A stretch of DNA of 64,000 nt from Desulfosarcina sp. OttesenSCG-928-A07 (GTDB taxonomy: Bacteria > Desulfobacterota > Desulfobacteria > Desulfobacterales > Desulfosarcinaceae): assembly GCA_030267325.1 (NCBI GenBank), contig JAJDJS010000002.1, forward strand, positions 62,001 through 126,000, given 5' to 3'. Below the pieces are notes generated by a model. That model saw only the letters and a list, made by a program, of their open reading frames with translations, ran no database searches and had not been told where the DNA came from. A program made the position numbers and the translations under genes. Shown here piece by piece: positions 38,865-49,014 of the stretch. Positions within the stretch are counted from its first letter, which is position 1; every line of letters starts with the position of its first letter.

Positions 38865-39857
38865 TCAGGAGAAAAAGCCAATGACGGGAAACAGAAGATA
38901 TCCGATGTAGACCAGATAAAGGGAAATGGTGAACCCGCCCTCAGATTTTCCCATCATTCGGGTATTTCCGGCAAAGAGAAACACAAACAGCATGAAACTG
39001 GCAAGGGTCAGCATTCCCATATCGCCGTAGGCAAGGGGAGAAATGGCGATGGGACGAATCAGGGCGCTGACGCCCAGAACAAAAAAAATATTGAAAAAAA
39101 CCGCGCCGGAAACCGTTCCCACCACAATTTCCGTAAACCCGCGTCGGGCCGCCGCAATACAGGTGGCAAGTTGCGGAAGAGCGGTACCCAGAGCAATCAC
39201 GGTCATCCCCATCACCCTTTCGGAGATCCCCATCAGTTTGGCCAGACTTGCCCCGCTGTCCACGATGAAGCGCGATCCCACCGCAAGGCAAAGACAACCG
39301 AAAAGTCCTTTAAGGACCACCACAAAAATAACAGGGGAGTTATGGTTGACCGGCTCGGGCACGTTTTTTACGCCGCTGTTCACCGACCCCGCAAATGAGA
39401 TGACTCGCCCGCTGAAGATGCAAAAAAAACACAAGAGGATGAGACCATCCGACCGGCTGATCACAGAAAAAAAAGCATGGTCCAGAAACGCGTCGCTGAC
39501 CACGATCCAGAGGATGCCGGCTGCGATGAGAATAAAGAGAATGCCGCTGCGGATGGTTTTTCGGTATAGATAGATGGGACAAAAAAGCGCCGCCACGCCC
39601 GGCACAAGGAGAAGACTGGCAATGCTGCTGCCCACGGCGTTTCCCAGTACGATTTCCGTATTGCCGGAGATACTCGCGGAAATGCCCACAAAAAGTTCCG
39701 GAACCGAGGTACCGAACCCCATGACCACAAATCCGATGGTCAGGGGGGAAAATCCGGTACGGCGGGCTATTCGGGCGGCATTGGTAACAAAAAAATCAGT
39801 TCCCCGGATGAGAAGGAAAAAGCCCGTCGCAAAAAAAACAAGGGGAAGAACGGTCAT
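38865..39857 (-). CDS. Sodium/calcium exchanger family (CaCA) antiporter
   Basis: Ten-TM-type protein with two inverted GNxxGSS / G(T/S)xxPE repeats: VVMGFGTSVPELFVGISASISGNTEIVLGNAVGSS; VIALGTALPQLATCIAAARRGFTEIVVGTVSGA. Confidence 0.9.
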   Translation of the reverse strand: MTVLPLVFFATGFFLLIRGTDFFVTNAARIARRTGFSPLTIGFVVMGFGTSVPELFVGISASISGNTEIVLGNAVGSSIASLLLVPGVAALFCPIYLYRKTIRSGILFILIAAGILWIVVSDAFLDHAFFSVISRSDGLILLCFFCIFSGRVISFAGSVNSGVKNVPEPVNHNSPVIFVVVLKGLFGCLCLAVGSRFIVDSGASLAKLMGISERVMGMTVIALGTALPQLATCIAAARRGFTEIVVGTVSGAVFFNIFFVLGVSALIRPIAISPLAYGDMGMLTLASFMLFVFLFAGNTRMMGKSEGGFTISLYLVYIGYLLFPVIGFFS

Positions 39858-40009
39858 GAACCTGCTCCAAGATACTGGGAGAGGGTCGATTCCACATGAA
39901 AAAAAACATCGGTTGTCTTTTTTACCGTACCGCCCAGTCCGGCCACATACCGGACAGCGTTTTCCCAATGTCTGGAATCATCTGCTGAAATGAGAATTTT
40001 TTTCTCCAC
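39854..40009 (-). CDS. Universal-stress-protein-like N-terminal mini-protein (51 aa)
   Basis: GTG start after AAAGGAG; (M)EKKILISADDSRHWENAVRYVAGLGGTVKKTTDVFFHVESTLSQYLGAGS; TGA overlaps the antiporter ATG (ATGA). Confidence 0.6.
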   Translation of the reverse strand: MEKKILISADDSRHWENAVRYVAGLGGTVKKTTDVFFHVESTLSQYLGAGS

Positions 40010-40296
40010 GAGGCGACTCCTTTCGGGTATTGGGAAGATGCCGCTGACACATGCAAGGCACTCCCACCTGTCCATTGCCGCGCCTGATCTCCTTTTTGGG
40101 GATCAGACACGATTGTCAGGCTTGCCATTGTATACAAAATCGAGATAATTATCGACAGCGGAATGAACCCGAAATGTCAGGGGACGCCCGCATGTCCCAA
40201 ACCTTTAAATAAACCGCTCCGACCGCTTCATAGACACGCTTGCCCTGGCCCGCCTGCGCGGGCTCCGGGGTAAATCCGGAAAGGTCTGAAGAACTG

Positions 40297-43002
40297 ATGA
40301 ACGCTTGGAAAAAATGGGCATGGGCGATGGCAGGGCTTTTGACGGTGGCCCTGATCGTGGTTGTGCTGAAATTTATGGTGATTGATGTTCTGGTGGACTG
40401 GTGGTGGTTCCGATCCCAGAATCTCGAAATATATTTTATTTTGAGAAAAGCCCACCGGTACATCGTTTTTATATTTTTCACCATTGTCTTTACCGTGGTC
40501 TTTGCCGTCAATTTCTGGATCGCGTCCCGGTTCATCGGATTCATCAACCAGAAAAAAAACGGAGAAAAACGGCGGGATTTGATCCGGCTCCTTCATCGGG
40601 AAACCATGCGGCTGTACCGCCCCTTATCCCTTCTCATGGCCTTTCCCGTGGCCATTACCATGTTTCAGAACTGGGAAGCGGCCCTGATGTTTCTTTTTGG
40701 CGAGGCCAGCGGTGTGACAGATCCTGTTCTGGGAAAGGATATCAGCTTTTATCTGTTCCGCCTGCCGGTCTACCACATGCTCCAGCAGGGGGTCCTGTTG
40801 GTTTCCATCATCCTGCTCATCGGCGTTTCTTTTCTCTACTGGTACGCGCACCGCCTGCTTGCCGCAGAAGACCAGGCCCTGCCCCGGGGCGCCCGGATCC
40901 ATATCAGCATTCTGGGGCTTGCGACCGTGATGATCTTGTGCTGGGGGATTTTGCTGGAACGCTTTGACATGCTTTACACCGCAACCAATGCCCCTGTTTT
41001 TTTCGGGCCCGGATATGCGGAAATGCGGGTGATTCTCCCCTTTATCTGGCTCAGCGTAATTTTTTTGATGGCCACGGGAATCGCCCTGATCTACAGCGCC
41101 AACCGGAAAACCGGATGGCGGTTTGTGTTCATCTTCGGTCTGTTTTTTGTAATGAGTTTTATTGCCAAAAACGCGGATTTTTTTGCGCAGAACATCCGGA
41201 CCTATATTGTGATGCCCAATCAGATGGCCCGGGAACGCAATTATATTGAGGCCCACATGCGGGCAACCCTTTCGGCCTTTGGCCTGGATCAGGTAAAACC
41301 CATTGAGTTTAAGCCCAAACCCGTCACTGACTTTGATTCCACGGCCCCTGATCTTGTCCGCAGACTCCAGAACATCCCGGTATGGGACCGTGAAATGCTG
41401 AGCGGTATTTATGAAGAGATCCAGGGAATCCGGACCTATTACACCTTTCCGGCCATCAATGTGGACCGATACGGGGTGGAAGACCGGTACCGCCAGGTTT
41501 ATATCGGCGCCAGGGAAGTGGATCCTGAGCGGCTTCCCAAGTCAGCCCAGACCTGGATCAATATCCACCTTCAATACACCCACGGTCAGGGCGTGGCCAT
41601 GACGCCGGCGGCCCAGGCCGGTGATGAATTCATGACCTGGTTCATCAGGGATGTGCCGCCCCGGTCCGATTACGGCCTGACCATCAAACAAAGCGGCATC
41701 TACTACGGCCTGGGCGGCAAACACTATGTGATCGCCCCCAATGATACCGGTGAAATCGGACACCCCCTGGCCGAAGGGGACGCCATTGTCCATTATGACG
41801 GAACCGGCGGGATTCCCATGGGCTCGCTCTTGAAGAAATGGTTCCTGGCCACCTATTTTGACGACCACGACATCTTTTTCACCACCAAGACCCATTCCCG
41901 GAGCCGACTTTTGTTCCGGCGCAACATCATGGAACAGGCCAATCACATCACTCCCTTTTTCCGCCTGGATCCGGAGCCGTATGTGGTCACGACCCAAGAG
42001 GGCATTTTCTGGATCCAGGACGCCTACACCACATCCACCCATTATCCCCTGGTGGAGCAGGTGGAAGAAGGGTTCAACTACATTCGAAATTCCGTCAAAA
42101 TCGTTACCGATGCATATAACGGAACGATTTCCTATTATGCGGCGGACCTTTCCGATCCGGTGTTAAAGGCCTACCGCCGGATGTATCCCGGCCTGATCAA
42201 GCCCCTGGAGAGCCTGCCAGCGGAGCTCCGCCAACATATCCGCTATCCCAGGGATCTGTTTCGTATTCAGGCCCATGTCTATGCCAAATACCACCCCCAG
42301 GCACCCGAACAATTCTACCGGCAGGAAGATTTCTGGGCCATTTCGAAAGTCCCTTCAGACCAGGAACTTGTTCCAGCCAATCCCTACTATCTGACCCTGG
42401 ACCTGCTGGAGCCGGGAAAACAGGATTTTCTTCTTTTTGTTCCCCTGTCACCCTTTGGCCGGGACAATTTGCGGGCCCTGATGGTTGCCGGATGCGATGG
42501 CGACAATTATGGAAAGCTTTTTGTCTACAACTTTTCCCAGGAACAGCACGTCTACGGGCCGGCCCAGGTCAACGCGGTGATCAATCAGGACATCAACATT
42601 GCCCAGCAGTTTACCTTGTGGGGACAGCGGGGGGCTGAAGTGGTTCTGGGAAACATGATCATCGAGCCCTCCCAGGGAAATTTGCTTTACATCCAGCCGG
42701 TTTATCTGCGGGAGTCCGGGCCCATCCAGATTCCGGAGCTGAAACGGCTGATCATGGCTGTTGACGGCGCCGTGGTCATGGCGGCGAGCCTGGAGGAAGC
42801 AGCTGTTAAACTGGAGGCTGAACTGTCACGAAAACGGCTTCGCCAGCAGCAGGTTTTCCCGTCACCCCAGGAGGTCCCGGGCCTGGAATTACCGGGTCCT
42901 GAATTACTGGAAACAAAGGCGCCGGTACCCCCGACATCTGAAACCGGAACACCGGACCCCGGTGATATGACGGAGCCAGAAAAGGAAACAACAGGCCCGT
43001 AG
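40297..43002 (+). CDS. UPF0182 family membrane protein
   Basis: DWWWFRSQNLEIYF multi-TM N-terminus; YVVTTQEGIFWIQDAYTTSTHYPL, NSVKIVTDAYNGTISYYAAD, DPGxx C-terminal pattern of UPF0182. Confidence 0.92.
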   Translation: MNAWKKWAWAMAGLLTVALIVVVLKFMVIDVLVDWWWFRSQNLEIYFILRKAHRYIVFIFFTIVFTVVFAVNFWIASRFIGFINQKKNGEKRRDLIRLLHRETMRLYRPLSLLMAFPVAITMFQNWEAALMFLFGEASGVTDPVLGKDISFYLFRLPVYHMLQQGVLLVSIILLIGVSFLYWYAHRLLAAEDQALPRGARIHISILGLATVMILCWGILLERFDMLYTATNAPVFFGPGYAEMRVILPFIWLSVIFLMATGIALIYSANRKTGWRFVFIFGLFFVMSFIAKNADFFAQNIRTYIVMPNQMARERNYIEAHMRATLSAFGLDQVKPIEFKPKPVTDFDSTAPDLVRRLQNIPVWDREMLSGIYEEIQGIRTYYTFPAINVDRYGVEDRYRQVYIGAREVDPERLPKSAQTWINIHLQYTHGQGVAMTPAAQAGDEFMTWFIRDVPPRSDYGLTIKQSGIYYGLGGKHYVIAPNDTGEIGHPLAEGDAIVHYDGTGGIPMGSLLKKWFLATYFDDHDIFFTTKTHSRSRLLFRRNIMEQANHITPFFRLDPEPYVVTTQEGIFWIQDAYTTSTHYPLVEQVEEGFNYIRNSVKIVTDAYNGTISYYAADLSDPVLKAYRRMYPGLIKPLESLPAELRQHIRYPRDLFRIQAHVYAKYHPQAPEQFYRQEDFWAISKVPSDQELVPANPYYLTLDLLEPGKQDFLLFVPLSPFGRDNLRALMVAGCDGDNYGKLFVYNFSQEQHVYGPAQVNAVINQDINIAQQFTLWGQRGAEVVLGNMIIEPSQGNLLYIQPVYLRESGPIQIPELKRLIMAVDGAVVMAASLEEAAVKLEAELSRKRLRQQQVFPSPQEVPGLELPGPELLETKAPVPPTSETGTPDPGDMTEPEKETTGP

Positions 43003-43078
43003 CGGACGGATTTTCATTATGGGTGGAGTGAGATCTTGGCCGCGTGAAAGAAACCGCCATGGAAGGAAAAACCCTGCT

Positions 43079-43912
43079 TCATCGCCCTGCCCAGGAAACC
43101 ACCAGGGTCACCAGCCCCGCCAGCCAGCAATAGGGGGCAAACCAGTACAATCGTCCCCGGCTCACCACCCGCAGCAGGACGACAAGTGCCAGCCAGCCCA
43201 CAATAGCGGCAACCACCGAGCCCAGAAGAAGCGCTTTGATTGAAATGGTCGTCTCCAGTTCCGGTGACACCAGCCCCAGCACCAGTGCGCCCAGAATAGC
43301 CGGAATGGAAAGCAAAAATGAGTAACGCCCGGCCGCTTCGCGGTCTACGCCCAGAAACAGGGCAGCGGAAATAGTGGATCCGGAACGGGAAATGCCCGGA
43401 ATAATGGCCATCCCCTGCACCACACCGATCACCACGGCATCTTTGAGGGTCATCTGAAGGACAGGACGGCCCTGTTTTTGAACCCGGCGGGTCATCCAGA
43501 GCAGGGCACCGGTGAGTATCAGCATCCCCCCCACCAGCATGGGCGAGGCAAACAACTGGTGGACCCGATCCTTGAAGAGAATTCCCAAAATACCCGTGGG
43601 AATACTGCCCGTCACAATACACACCGCCATGCGAAACGCCGGATCTGTCTGCCAGAGGAGCGAGAGGCTTCCTGCTTTTTTGAGCCGTGCAGGCAGGGTG
43701 ATCAGGGTTGTGAGAAGTTCCATAATTTCCCGGAAAAAAACAACCACCACCGCCAGAAGGGTTCCACCGTGAAGGCAGATGTCGAAGAACAGTGCCGGCT
43801 CTTCAATACCAAAAAGATGTTGGAAAAGGACCAGGTGGCCCGAACTGCTGACCGGCAGAAATTCCGTCAGCCCCTGGACCGCCCCCAGAATCATGGCTTC
43901 AAGGGTATTCAC
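43079..43912 (-). CDS. uppP: Undecaprenyl-diphosphatase
   Basis: GAVQGLTEFLPVSSSGHLVLFQHLFG and GVVQGMAIIPGISRSGSTISAALFLG. Confidence 0.96.
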   Translation of the reverse strand: MNTLEAMILGAVQGLTEFLPVSSSGHLVLFQHLFGIEEPALFFDICLHGGTLLAVVVVFFREIMELLTTLITLPARLKKAGSLSLLWQTDPAFRMAVCIVTGSIPTGILGILFKDRVHQLFASPMLVGGMLILTGALLWMTRRVQKQGRPVLQMTLKDAVVIGVVQGMAIIPGISRSGSTISAALFLGVDREAAGRYSFLLSIPAILGALVLGLVSPELETTISIKALLLGSVVAAIVGWLALVVLLRVVSRGRLYWFAPYCWLAGLVTLVVSWAGR

Positions 43913-44213
43913 CGAAAAAACTCCGTGGGTATGAAATGGAAGGGTTTGAATTCGCGGCGGTTACCGTATACCGCCGGGATGCGGTTGGCAAGTATCATGT
44001 GCGGTTTTTCCAAAGGGCATGGACAGCCGGGTTCAATTTTTTATATTCTCACGCCATAAGATCAAAAAAGCCCAAACCCAAATACGACGCGCATCGGTTT
44101 TCAGCAAAAGGTGGCGGGTTTTGTTTGTCTTTCCGGATGAAACCAGGCAATGTTGCGGAATGCGGCTGTCTTTCTGATGCTTTTTATTTCTTTCACACAG
44201 GAAAGGTTTTTAC

Positions 44214-44729
44214 ATGAAGCCCAAAACAAAAGAAAACATTGAAAAAGCGTTTATCGGTGAAGCAAAAGCCTATTTCCGGCTTCTGGCATATGCGGAAAAA
44301 GCCGCGGAAGAAGATATCCCGCAGGTTGCCCTCTTGTTCAGAGCCATTGCCGAAGCCGAGCGGGTTCACGCGACCCGGCACCTCAACCTGGTCAAGGATA
44401 TTGTGGTCAAGGACACGGACACCAATCTTGAGGAATCCTTTCAGCGGGAAAAAACCGTCAGTGAAATCGCCTATCCGGAGTTTCTCAAAGTCGCCGAAGA
44501 TGAGGGCGAAAAAGCCGCCGCCATGGTCTTTTCCTTTGCCCGGGATGCGGAAGAATACCACGCCAAACTCTATGACCGGGCCATCATGAACATGATCAAC
44601 AATAAAGTAAAGGAATACCACGTCTGTCAGGTCTGCGGCTATGTGACAGACCTCAAAATTCCGGACAAATGTCCCATCTGCGGCGCACCGCCGGAAAAAT
44701 TCAAGACCGTTTCGGATCAGGACGAATAA
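44214..44729 (+). CDS. Rubrerythrin
   Basis: Ferritin-like EAKAYFRLLAYAEKA...EAERVHATRH; rubredoxin-like CQVCGYVTDLKIPDKCPICGAPPEKF. Confidence 0.95.
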   Translation: MKPKTKENIEKAFIGEAKAYFRLLAYAEKAAEEDIPQVALLFRAIAEAERVHATRHLNLVKDIVVKDTDTNLEESFQREKTVSEIAYPEFLKVAEDEGEKAAAMVFSFARDAEEYHAKLYDRAIMNMINNKVKEYHVCQVCGYVTDLKIPDKCPICGAPPEKFKTVSDQDE

Positions 44730-46201
44730 AACGATGTGCCCCGCCGCCACTCATAAAGGGCGATTGCCGCAGCCACCGCCGCATTGAGGGATTCCACGGC
44801 ACCGGCCATGGGGATGGCCACGGCCCGGGTCTGAAGATGGGCCGGCACGCCAGGCCCTTCCATACCGGCCAAGAGACAGAAGCGGTCCGGAAATGAAAAT
44901 CCCGAAAGCGGCGATCCGGTGGCGGACAGGGTGACAAGGGGCAGGGTATCCGGCAGATCCTGAAGAGAGGGACCAGCAAAAAGCCGCGCCGTAAAAACAG
45001 TTCCGGCAGACGTACGAATGGCCTTGGGATGAAAAGGATTGGCACTTTCGGAAAGCAATACCACGCGGTCCACATCAAAGGCCGCAGCGCATCGAATCAC
45101 CGCGCCCACATTTTCCGGATCCTGGAACGGAATCAACAGGGTACAGCCGGAAAGGGCGGCGTCAGCTGCCTGCCAAACCGAAAGGGCCGGGACGTCAAAC
45201 AAAAGCAGGGGCGTTCGGGTGCCGAAAAGATCCAGCGCTTCGAACAGCTCCGGCGCCAGTTGCAGCCAAGTCATGTCCGGCGGCGCATCCGGTGGCGGCG
45301 GATGGTGTTCCCCACGAGTAATCCAGGCTGCACATCGGCCGGGATGCCGGGTGAGGGCGTCGGTCACCAGCCGGTTTCCGCAGATCAATGTTTTTTCCGC
45401 TTTTTTAACGCCGCGGCCGGTGAGGAGTTTTTTCAGATCCCGGAATATCGGATTGGTACTGCTTTCAATGAGCCGGGTTCGGCGCCAGGGAAAAGATGCC
45501 GCACCAGTCTGGCAAGACGGCGCGGACAGACGGCGATAACACACCAGCCGGCGCTGGTGCGGGGTTTGGGGAATGGCGTAGGCCATATCGGCGGAAAGAC
45601 TGTATTCACCTGAAAACCGGACTGCCGCATCTTCTATTTCCGCGTCACAATGGGGGCCTTTCATAAATACGGCGATCCCGCCCTGAACCAGACATCCGGA
45701 AATCCGGTCCAAGGTATCGGCAATGTTTTCCACAGCCCGGGTGATCACCCCGTTTACCGGTCGGTCAAAATCCGGTGCAATGCCTCGCCCGATAATTTCC
45801 ACATCGGACAGACCCAGGGCATCCACGGCTGTTCGGAGAAAGTCAACCCGGGCTTTCCGGCTTTCAGCCAACAGAAGGTGCAGTTCCGGCCGGAATATTT
45901 TAAGGGGAATACCGGGCATGCCTGGACCCGTGCCCAGATCCATCAGGGGCGAGGGAAGCTGGGTCTGAAGCGCCGGCAGCATGGAATCCGCGTAGAGTTT
46001 GTGCACCATATTATCAAAGTTGTGTATCCGGGTGAGATTCAACTCAGCATCATATTGCCGCAGCAGCTGGTGATACGTCCACAGGGCGGAAAGCTGGCCG
46101 GCGGAAAGATGAATTCCGCAGCGCCGGAGCAGCAAATTCATCCGATCTGGTCCGGGTGCGTCAGGGGATGCGGAAGCAGGCGGAAAGGGGTTGGCGTTCA
46201 C
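44717..46201 (-). CDS. Fusion: 16S rRNA (guanine527-N7)-methyltransferase RsmG + SpoU/TrmH-family RNA methyltransferase
   Basis: N-half YDAELNLTRIHNFDNMVHKLYADSML, PLMDLGTGPGMPGIPLKI; C-half IPFQDPENVGAVIRCAAAFDVDRVVL, LLAGMEGPGVP, IPMAGAVESLNAAVAAAIALYE; single uninterrupted 494-aa ORF. Confidence 0.9.
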   Translation of the reverse strand: MNANPFPPASASPDAPGPDRMNLLLRRCGIHLSAGQLSALWTYHQLLRQYDAELNLTRIHNFDNMVHKLYADSMLPALQTQLPSPLMDLGTGPGMPGIPLKIFRPELHLLLAESRKARVDFLRTAVDALGLSDVEIIGRGIAPDFDRPVNGVITRAVENIADTLDRISGCLVQGGIAVFMKGPHCDAEIEDAAVRFSGEYSLSADMAYAIPQTPHQRRLVCYRRLSAPSCQTGAASFPWRRTRLIESSTNPIFRDLKKLLTGRGVKKAEKTLICGNRLVTDALTRHPGRCAAWITRGEHHPPPPDAPPDMTWLQLAPELFEALDLFGTRTPLLLFDVPALSVWQAADAALSGCTLLIPFQDPENVGAVIRCAAAFDVDRVVLLSESANPFHPKAIRTSAGTVFTARLFAGPSLQDLPDTLPLVTLSATGSPLSGFSFPDRFCLLAGMEGPGVPAHLQTRAVAIPMAGAVESLNAAVAAAIALYEWRRGTSFYSS

Positions 46202-46220
46202 AGGGCAGGCTCCATGGCTT

Positions 46221-46335
46221 AGATCGTGTCACCTTAAAAAATATAACAATTTGAATTTCTTATAAACCAGAAAAGCCTGATCGCTTTGTTAATATCAAAA
46301 AATTTCAATTTGTTATGAGATAGCGACAACGATCT
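46221..46335. repeat. ~115-bp imperfect inverted-repeat element, copy 1
   Basis: AGATCGTGTCACCTTAAAAAATATAACAATTTGAATTTCTTATA ... AATTTCAATTTGTTATGAGATAGCGACAACGATCT; related to 56352-56448. Confidence 0.6.
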
Positions 46336-46639
46336 GACCGAATTTCGTGGAAACAGGCAAGTATCTCAATGAATCTTGCGGTTTTCCGGCCAGATGGGGT
46401 TGCGTGTCCGGATCGCGCCGGTTATAGATGAATCCGATCGGTGACGCAAGGGCGCGTCACTTTTTCGGTGCGGTTTCCTTTCAGGAAGGTAAAAGCCTCT
46501 TCCCATTAAACAACAGATGCAGCCGAATCCATGGCCATCCTTTTCGATGAACTCACCTGCGGGACTTCCCCCAACGCCGCGGGTGACGAATGAACCAAAA
46601 AGATTGTTTTTGCGGTGATTACGTGGCATATTCTCCGCA

Positions 46640-47782
46640 ATGAATGCGGCGAATATGCGTTATATCCATGAACAGCTCCACTGGCCCCACTTCCACTGGG
46701 ATATTGAAGCCCTTGCCGGTTTGCTGGGGACAGTGCGCTACAAGCAGGGCTTGCTGCTGGGCCGGATGGGTGCGCTGGGGTTTTCCATCCAGGCGGAAGC
46801 GGGCCTTGAAACCTTGACGGAAGAGGTGGTGAAATCCAGCGCCATTGAAGGGGAAAAGCTGGATTCCGCTCTGGTTCGTTCTTCTCTGGCCCGCCGTTTG
46901 GGAATGGACATCGGCGGTCTGGCGCCAGTCAACCGGCACATTGACGGCATTGTCGACATGATGCTGGACGCCACCCAGCAATATGCAGATCCATTGACAA
47001 AATCGCGTCTGGTGGGCTGGCATGCGGCGCTTTTTCCATCCGGGTTCAGCGGGTTTCGAAAGATCACAGTGGGGGCGTGGCGCACCCCTGATGACGGTGT
47101 CATGCAGGTGGTGTCAGGTTATGCCGGAAAAGAGAAAGTCCATTTTGAAGCCCCGGCTGCAGAGCGCTTGGACAAAGAAATGGCCGTTTTTACAGACTGG
47201 TTCAACGCACCTGCCGACATCGATCCTGTCCTGAAAGCCGGAATCGCCCACCTCTGGTTTGTGACCCTGCATCCTTTTGGAGACGGCAACGGACGCATCG
47301 CCCGGGCCATTGCCGATTGCGCCCTTTCCCGTGCGGATAACTCCCCCCACCGGTTTTACAGCATGTCCAGTCGTATTGAGCAAGAACGCAAGGCGTACTA
47401 CGACATCCTTGAACGCACACAAAAGGGCAGCCTGGATATCACGCGCTGGCTGGGGTGGTTCCTGGGGTGCCTGGAGCGGGCGATTGACAGCCCGGAACAA
47501 ACCCTTGCCGCTGTTTTTCGTAAAGCCCGTATCTGGCAGCAGGCAGCGCGCTATCCGCTCAATGCCCGCCAGCGCAGCATGATCAATCGATTGCTGGATG
47601 CGTTTGCGGGCAAGCTGACCAGCGGAAAGTATGCCAAGCTTGAAAAATGCTCTGCGGACACGGCCCTGCGGGATATTCGGGAACTGGTGCAATATGGGAT
47701 TTTCCGCCAGAGTGACAAGGGCGGACGCAGCACAAGCTATGAACTGGTGATTCCGGATGAAACGCAGACAGGCGGTGTGTGA
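46640..47782 (+). CDS. Fic family protein with DUF4172-type N-terminus
   Basis: MRYIHEQLHWPHFHWD; SSAIEGEKLD; VTLHPFGDGNGRIARAIAD Fic motif. Confidence 0.93.
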   Translation: MNAANMRYIHEQLHWPHFHWDIEALAGLLGTVRYKQGLLLGRMGALGFSIQAEAGLETLTEEVVKSSAIEGEKLDSALVRSSLARRLGMDIGGLAPVNRHIDGIVDMMLDATQQYADPLTKSRLVGWHAALFPSGFSGFRKITVGAWRTPDDGVMQVVSGYAGKEKVHFEAPAAERLDKEMAVFTDWFNAPADIDPVLKAGIAHLWFVTLHPFGDGNGRIARAIADCALSRADNSPHRFYSMSSRIEQERKAYYDILERTQKGSLDITRWLGWFLGCLERAIDSPEQTLAAVFRKARIWQQAARYPLNARQRSMINRLLDAFAGKLTSGKYAKLEKCSADTALRDIRELVQYGIFRQSDKGGRSTSYELVIPDETQTGGV

Positions 47783-48612
47783 TGGCAAAACTCACGGTTC
47801 TGAACACAACGGTTTCCCTTTATTCCCACAAGGAAGAGGATTACATCAGCTTAACAGATATGGCGCGTTATCGTGACGCCAAGCGGGTGAACTATATTAT
47901 CCAGAACTGGCTGAGAAACCGAAACACCCTTGAGTTTGTCGGGCTTTGGGAGCAGTTGAACAACCCGGACTTTAAAGGCATCGAATTCGATGCCTTTAGA
48001 AAGCAGGCCGGACTGAACAGTTTTTCGCTCACGCCCAGGTTATGGATAGAGAAAACCGCTGCTGTGGGGCTTGTTTCCAAATCTGGGCGTTACGGCGGAA
48101 CCTATGCACACAAGGACATCGCCTTTGAGTTTGCGTCCTGGCTGAGTGTTGAATTCAAGCTTTACCTTATCAAGGAATTTCAACGCCTCAAGGACGAAGA
48201 ATATCGTCAGCTTGGCTGGGACATCAAACCCAACCTTGTCAAAATCAACTACCGTATTCACACCGATGCCATCAAGGCTCACCTTGTGCCGGGAGCGATC
48301 ACCCCGGCTCGGGCCAGCAGGGTGTATGCCATGGAGGCAGATGTTCTGAATGTGGCCCTGTTTGGTCAGACCGCCACTGAATGGCGTAAAGAAAATTCAG
48401 GCAAAAACGGAAATGTGCGGGATCATGCCACTGCCGCACAACTGGTGTGCCTTTCCAACCTGGAAAACCTCAACGCCCTGTTCATCAAGGAAGGCGTGCC
48501 GCAATCAGAGCGCCTCACCCGACTCAACGCCATTGCCATTCACCAGATGACGCTGCTCAGTTCCGATCCCGGCATAAAACAGCTTGAATCCGCAGAAGAA
48601 GTAAAAAAATGA
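47782..48612 (+). CDS. KilA-N domain-containing protein
   Basis: DYISLTDMARYRDAKRVNYIIQNWLRNRNTLEFVGLWEQLNNPDF...GRYGGTYAHKDIAFEFASWLSVEFKLYLIKEFQRL; TGATG overlap with fic. Confidence 0.92.
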   Translation: MAKLTVLNTTVSLYSHKEEDYISLTDMARYRDAKRVNYIIQNWLRNRNTLEFVGLWEQLNNPDFKGIEFDAFRKQAGLNSFSLTPRLWIEKTAAVGLVSKSGRYGGTYAHKDIAFEFASWLSVEFKLYLIKEFQRLKDEEYRQLGWDIKPNLVKINYRIHTDAIKAHLVPGAITPARASRVYAMEADVLNVALFGQTATEWRKENSGKNGNVRDHATAAQLVCLSNLENLNALFIKEGVPQSERLTRLNAIAIHQMTLLSSDPGIKQLESAEEVKK

Positions 48613-48938
48613 GCACAAAAAACAGATACCCGGAGCTGTATGCCAAGGTTGAGGAACTGTTCTTCCGGCATGATCCCATCGGAATCAATTTTGGGGACAA
48701 TACCGATGAGTATGATCCGGAAGTGGGTACCGTCCTTCCGCGTCTGGAATCCTGCAAAAACATTCAGGATGTAACGGATGTCCTGCATTCGGAATTTGTG
48801 CGCTGGTTTGACGCAGATATTGCCGGATCCCGTGATCGCTATATCCCCATTGCAGCCGAGTTGTGGCAGATCTGGCAGGACTTTAAAAATCCGTCTGATC
48901 CCCACTTCATTTCTTCCAGGAACGTCATCGTCCCATGA
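48609..48938 (+). CDS. Conserved-looking small acidic hypothetical protein (109 aa)
   Basis: RHDPIGINFGDNTDEYDPEVGTVLPRL...LHSEFVRWFDADIAGSRDRY; ATGA overlap with KilA-N gene. Confidence 0.72.
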   Translation: MSTKNRYPELYAKVEELFFRHDPIGINFGDNTDEYDPEVGTVLPRLESCKNIQDVTDVLHSEFVRWFDADIAGSRDRYIPIAAELWQIWQDFKNPSDPHFISSRNVIVP

Positions 48939-48951
48939 AACCCATTATTGC
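48911..48951 (+). repeat. Imperfect direct repeat of der 5' end (upstream copy)
   Basis: TTCTTCCAGGAACGTCATCGTCCCATGAAACCCATTATTGC versus TTCTTTAGGAAAGTCATCGCCCCATGAAACCTGTTGTTGC at 49771-49810. Confidence 0.75.
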
Positions 48952-49014
48952 GAGCGATAACAGATCCGGCGGAGAACGCTTGCAACAATCCCAAAACGGG
49001 ACTATAGCTTGTTC

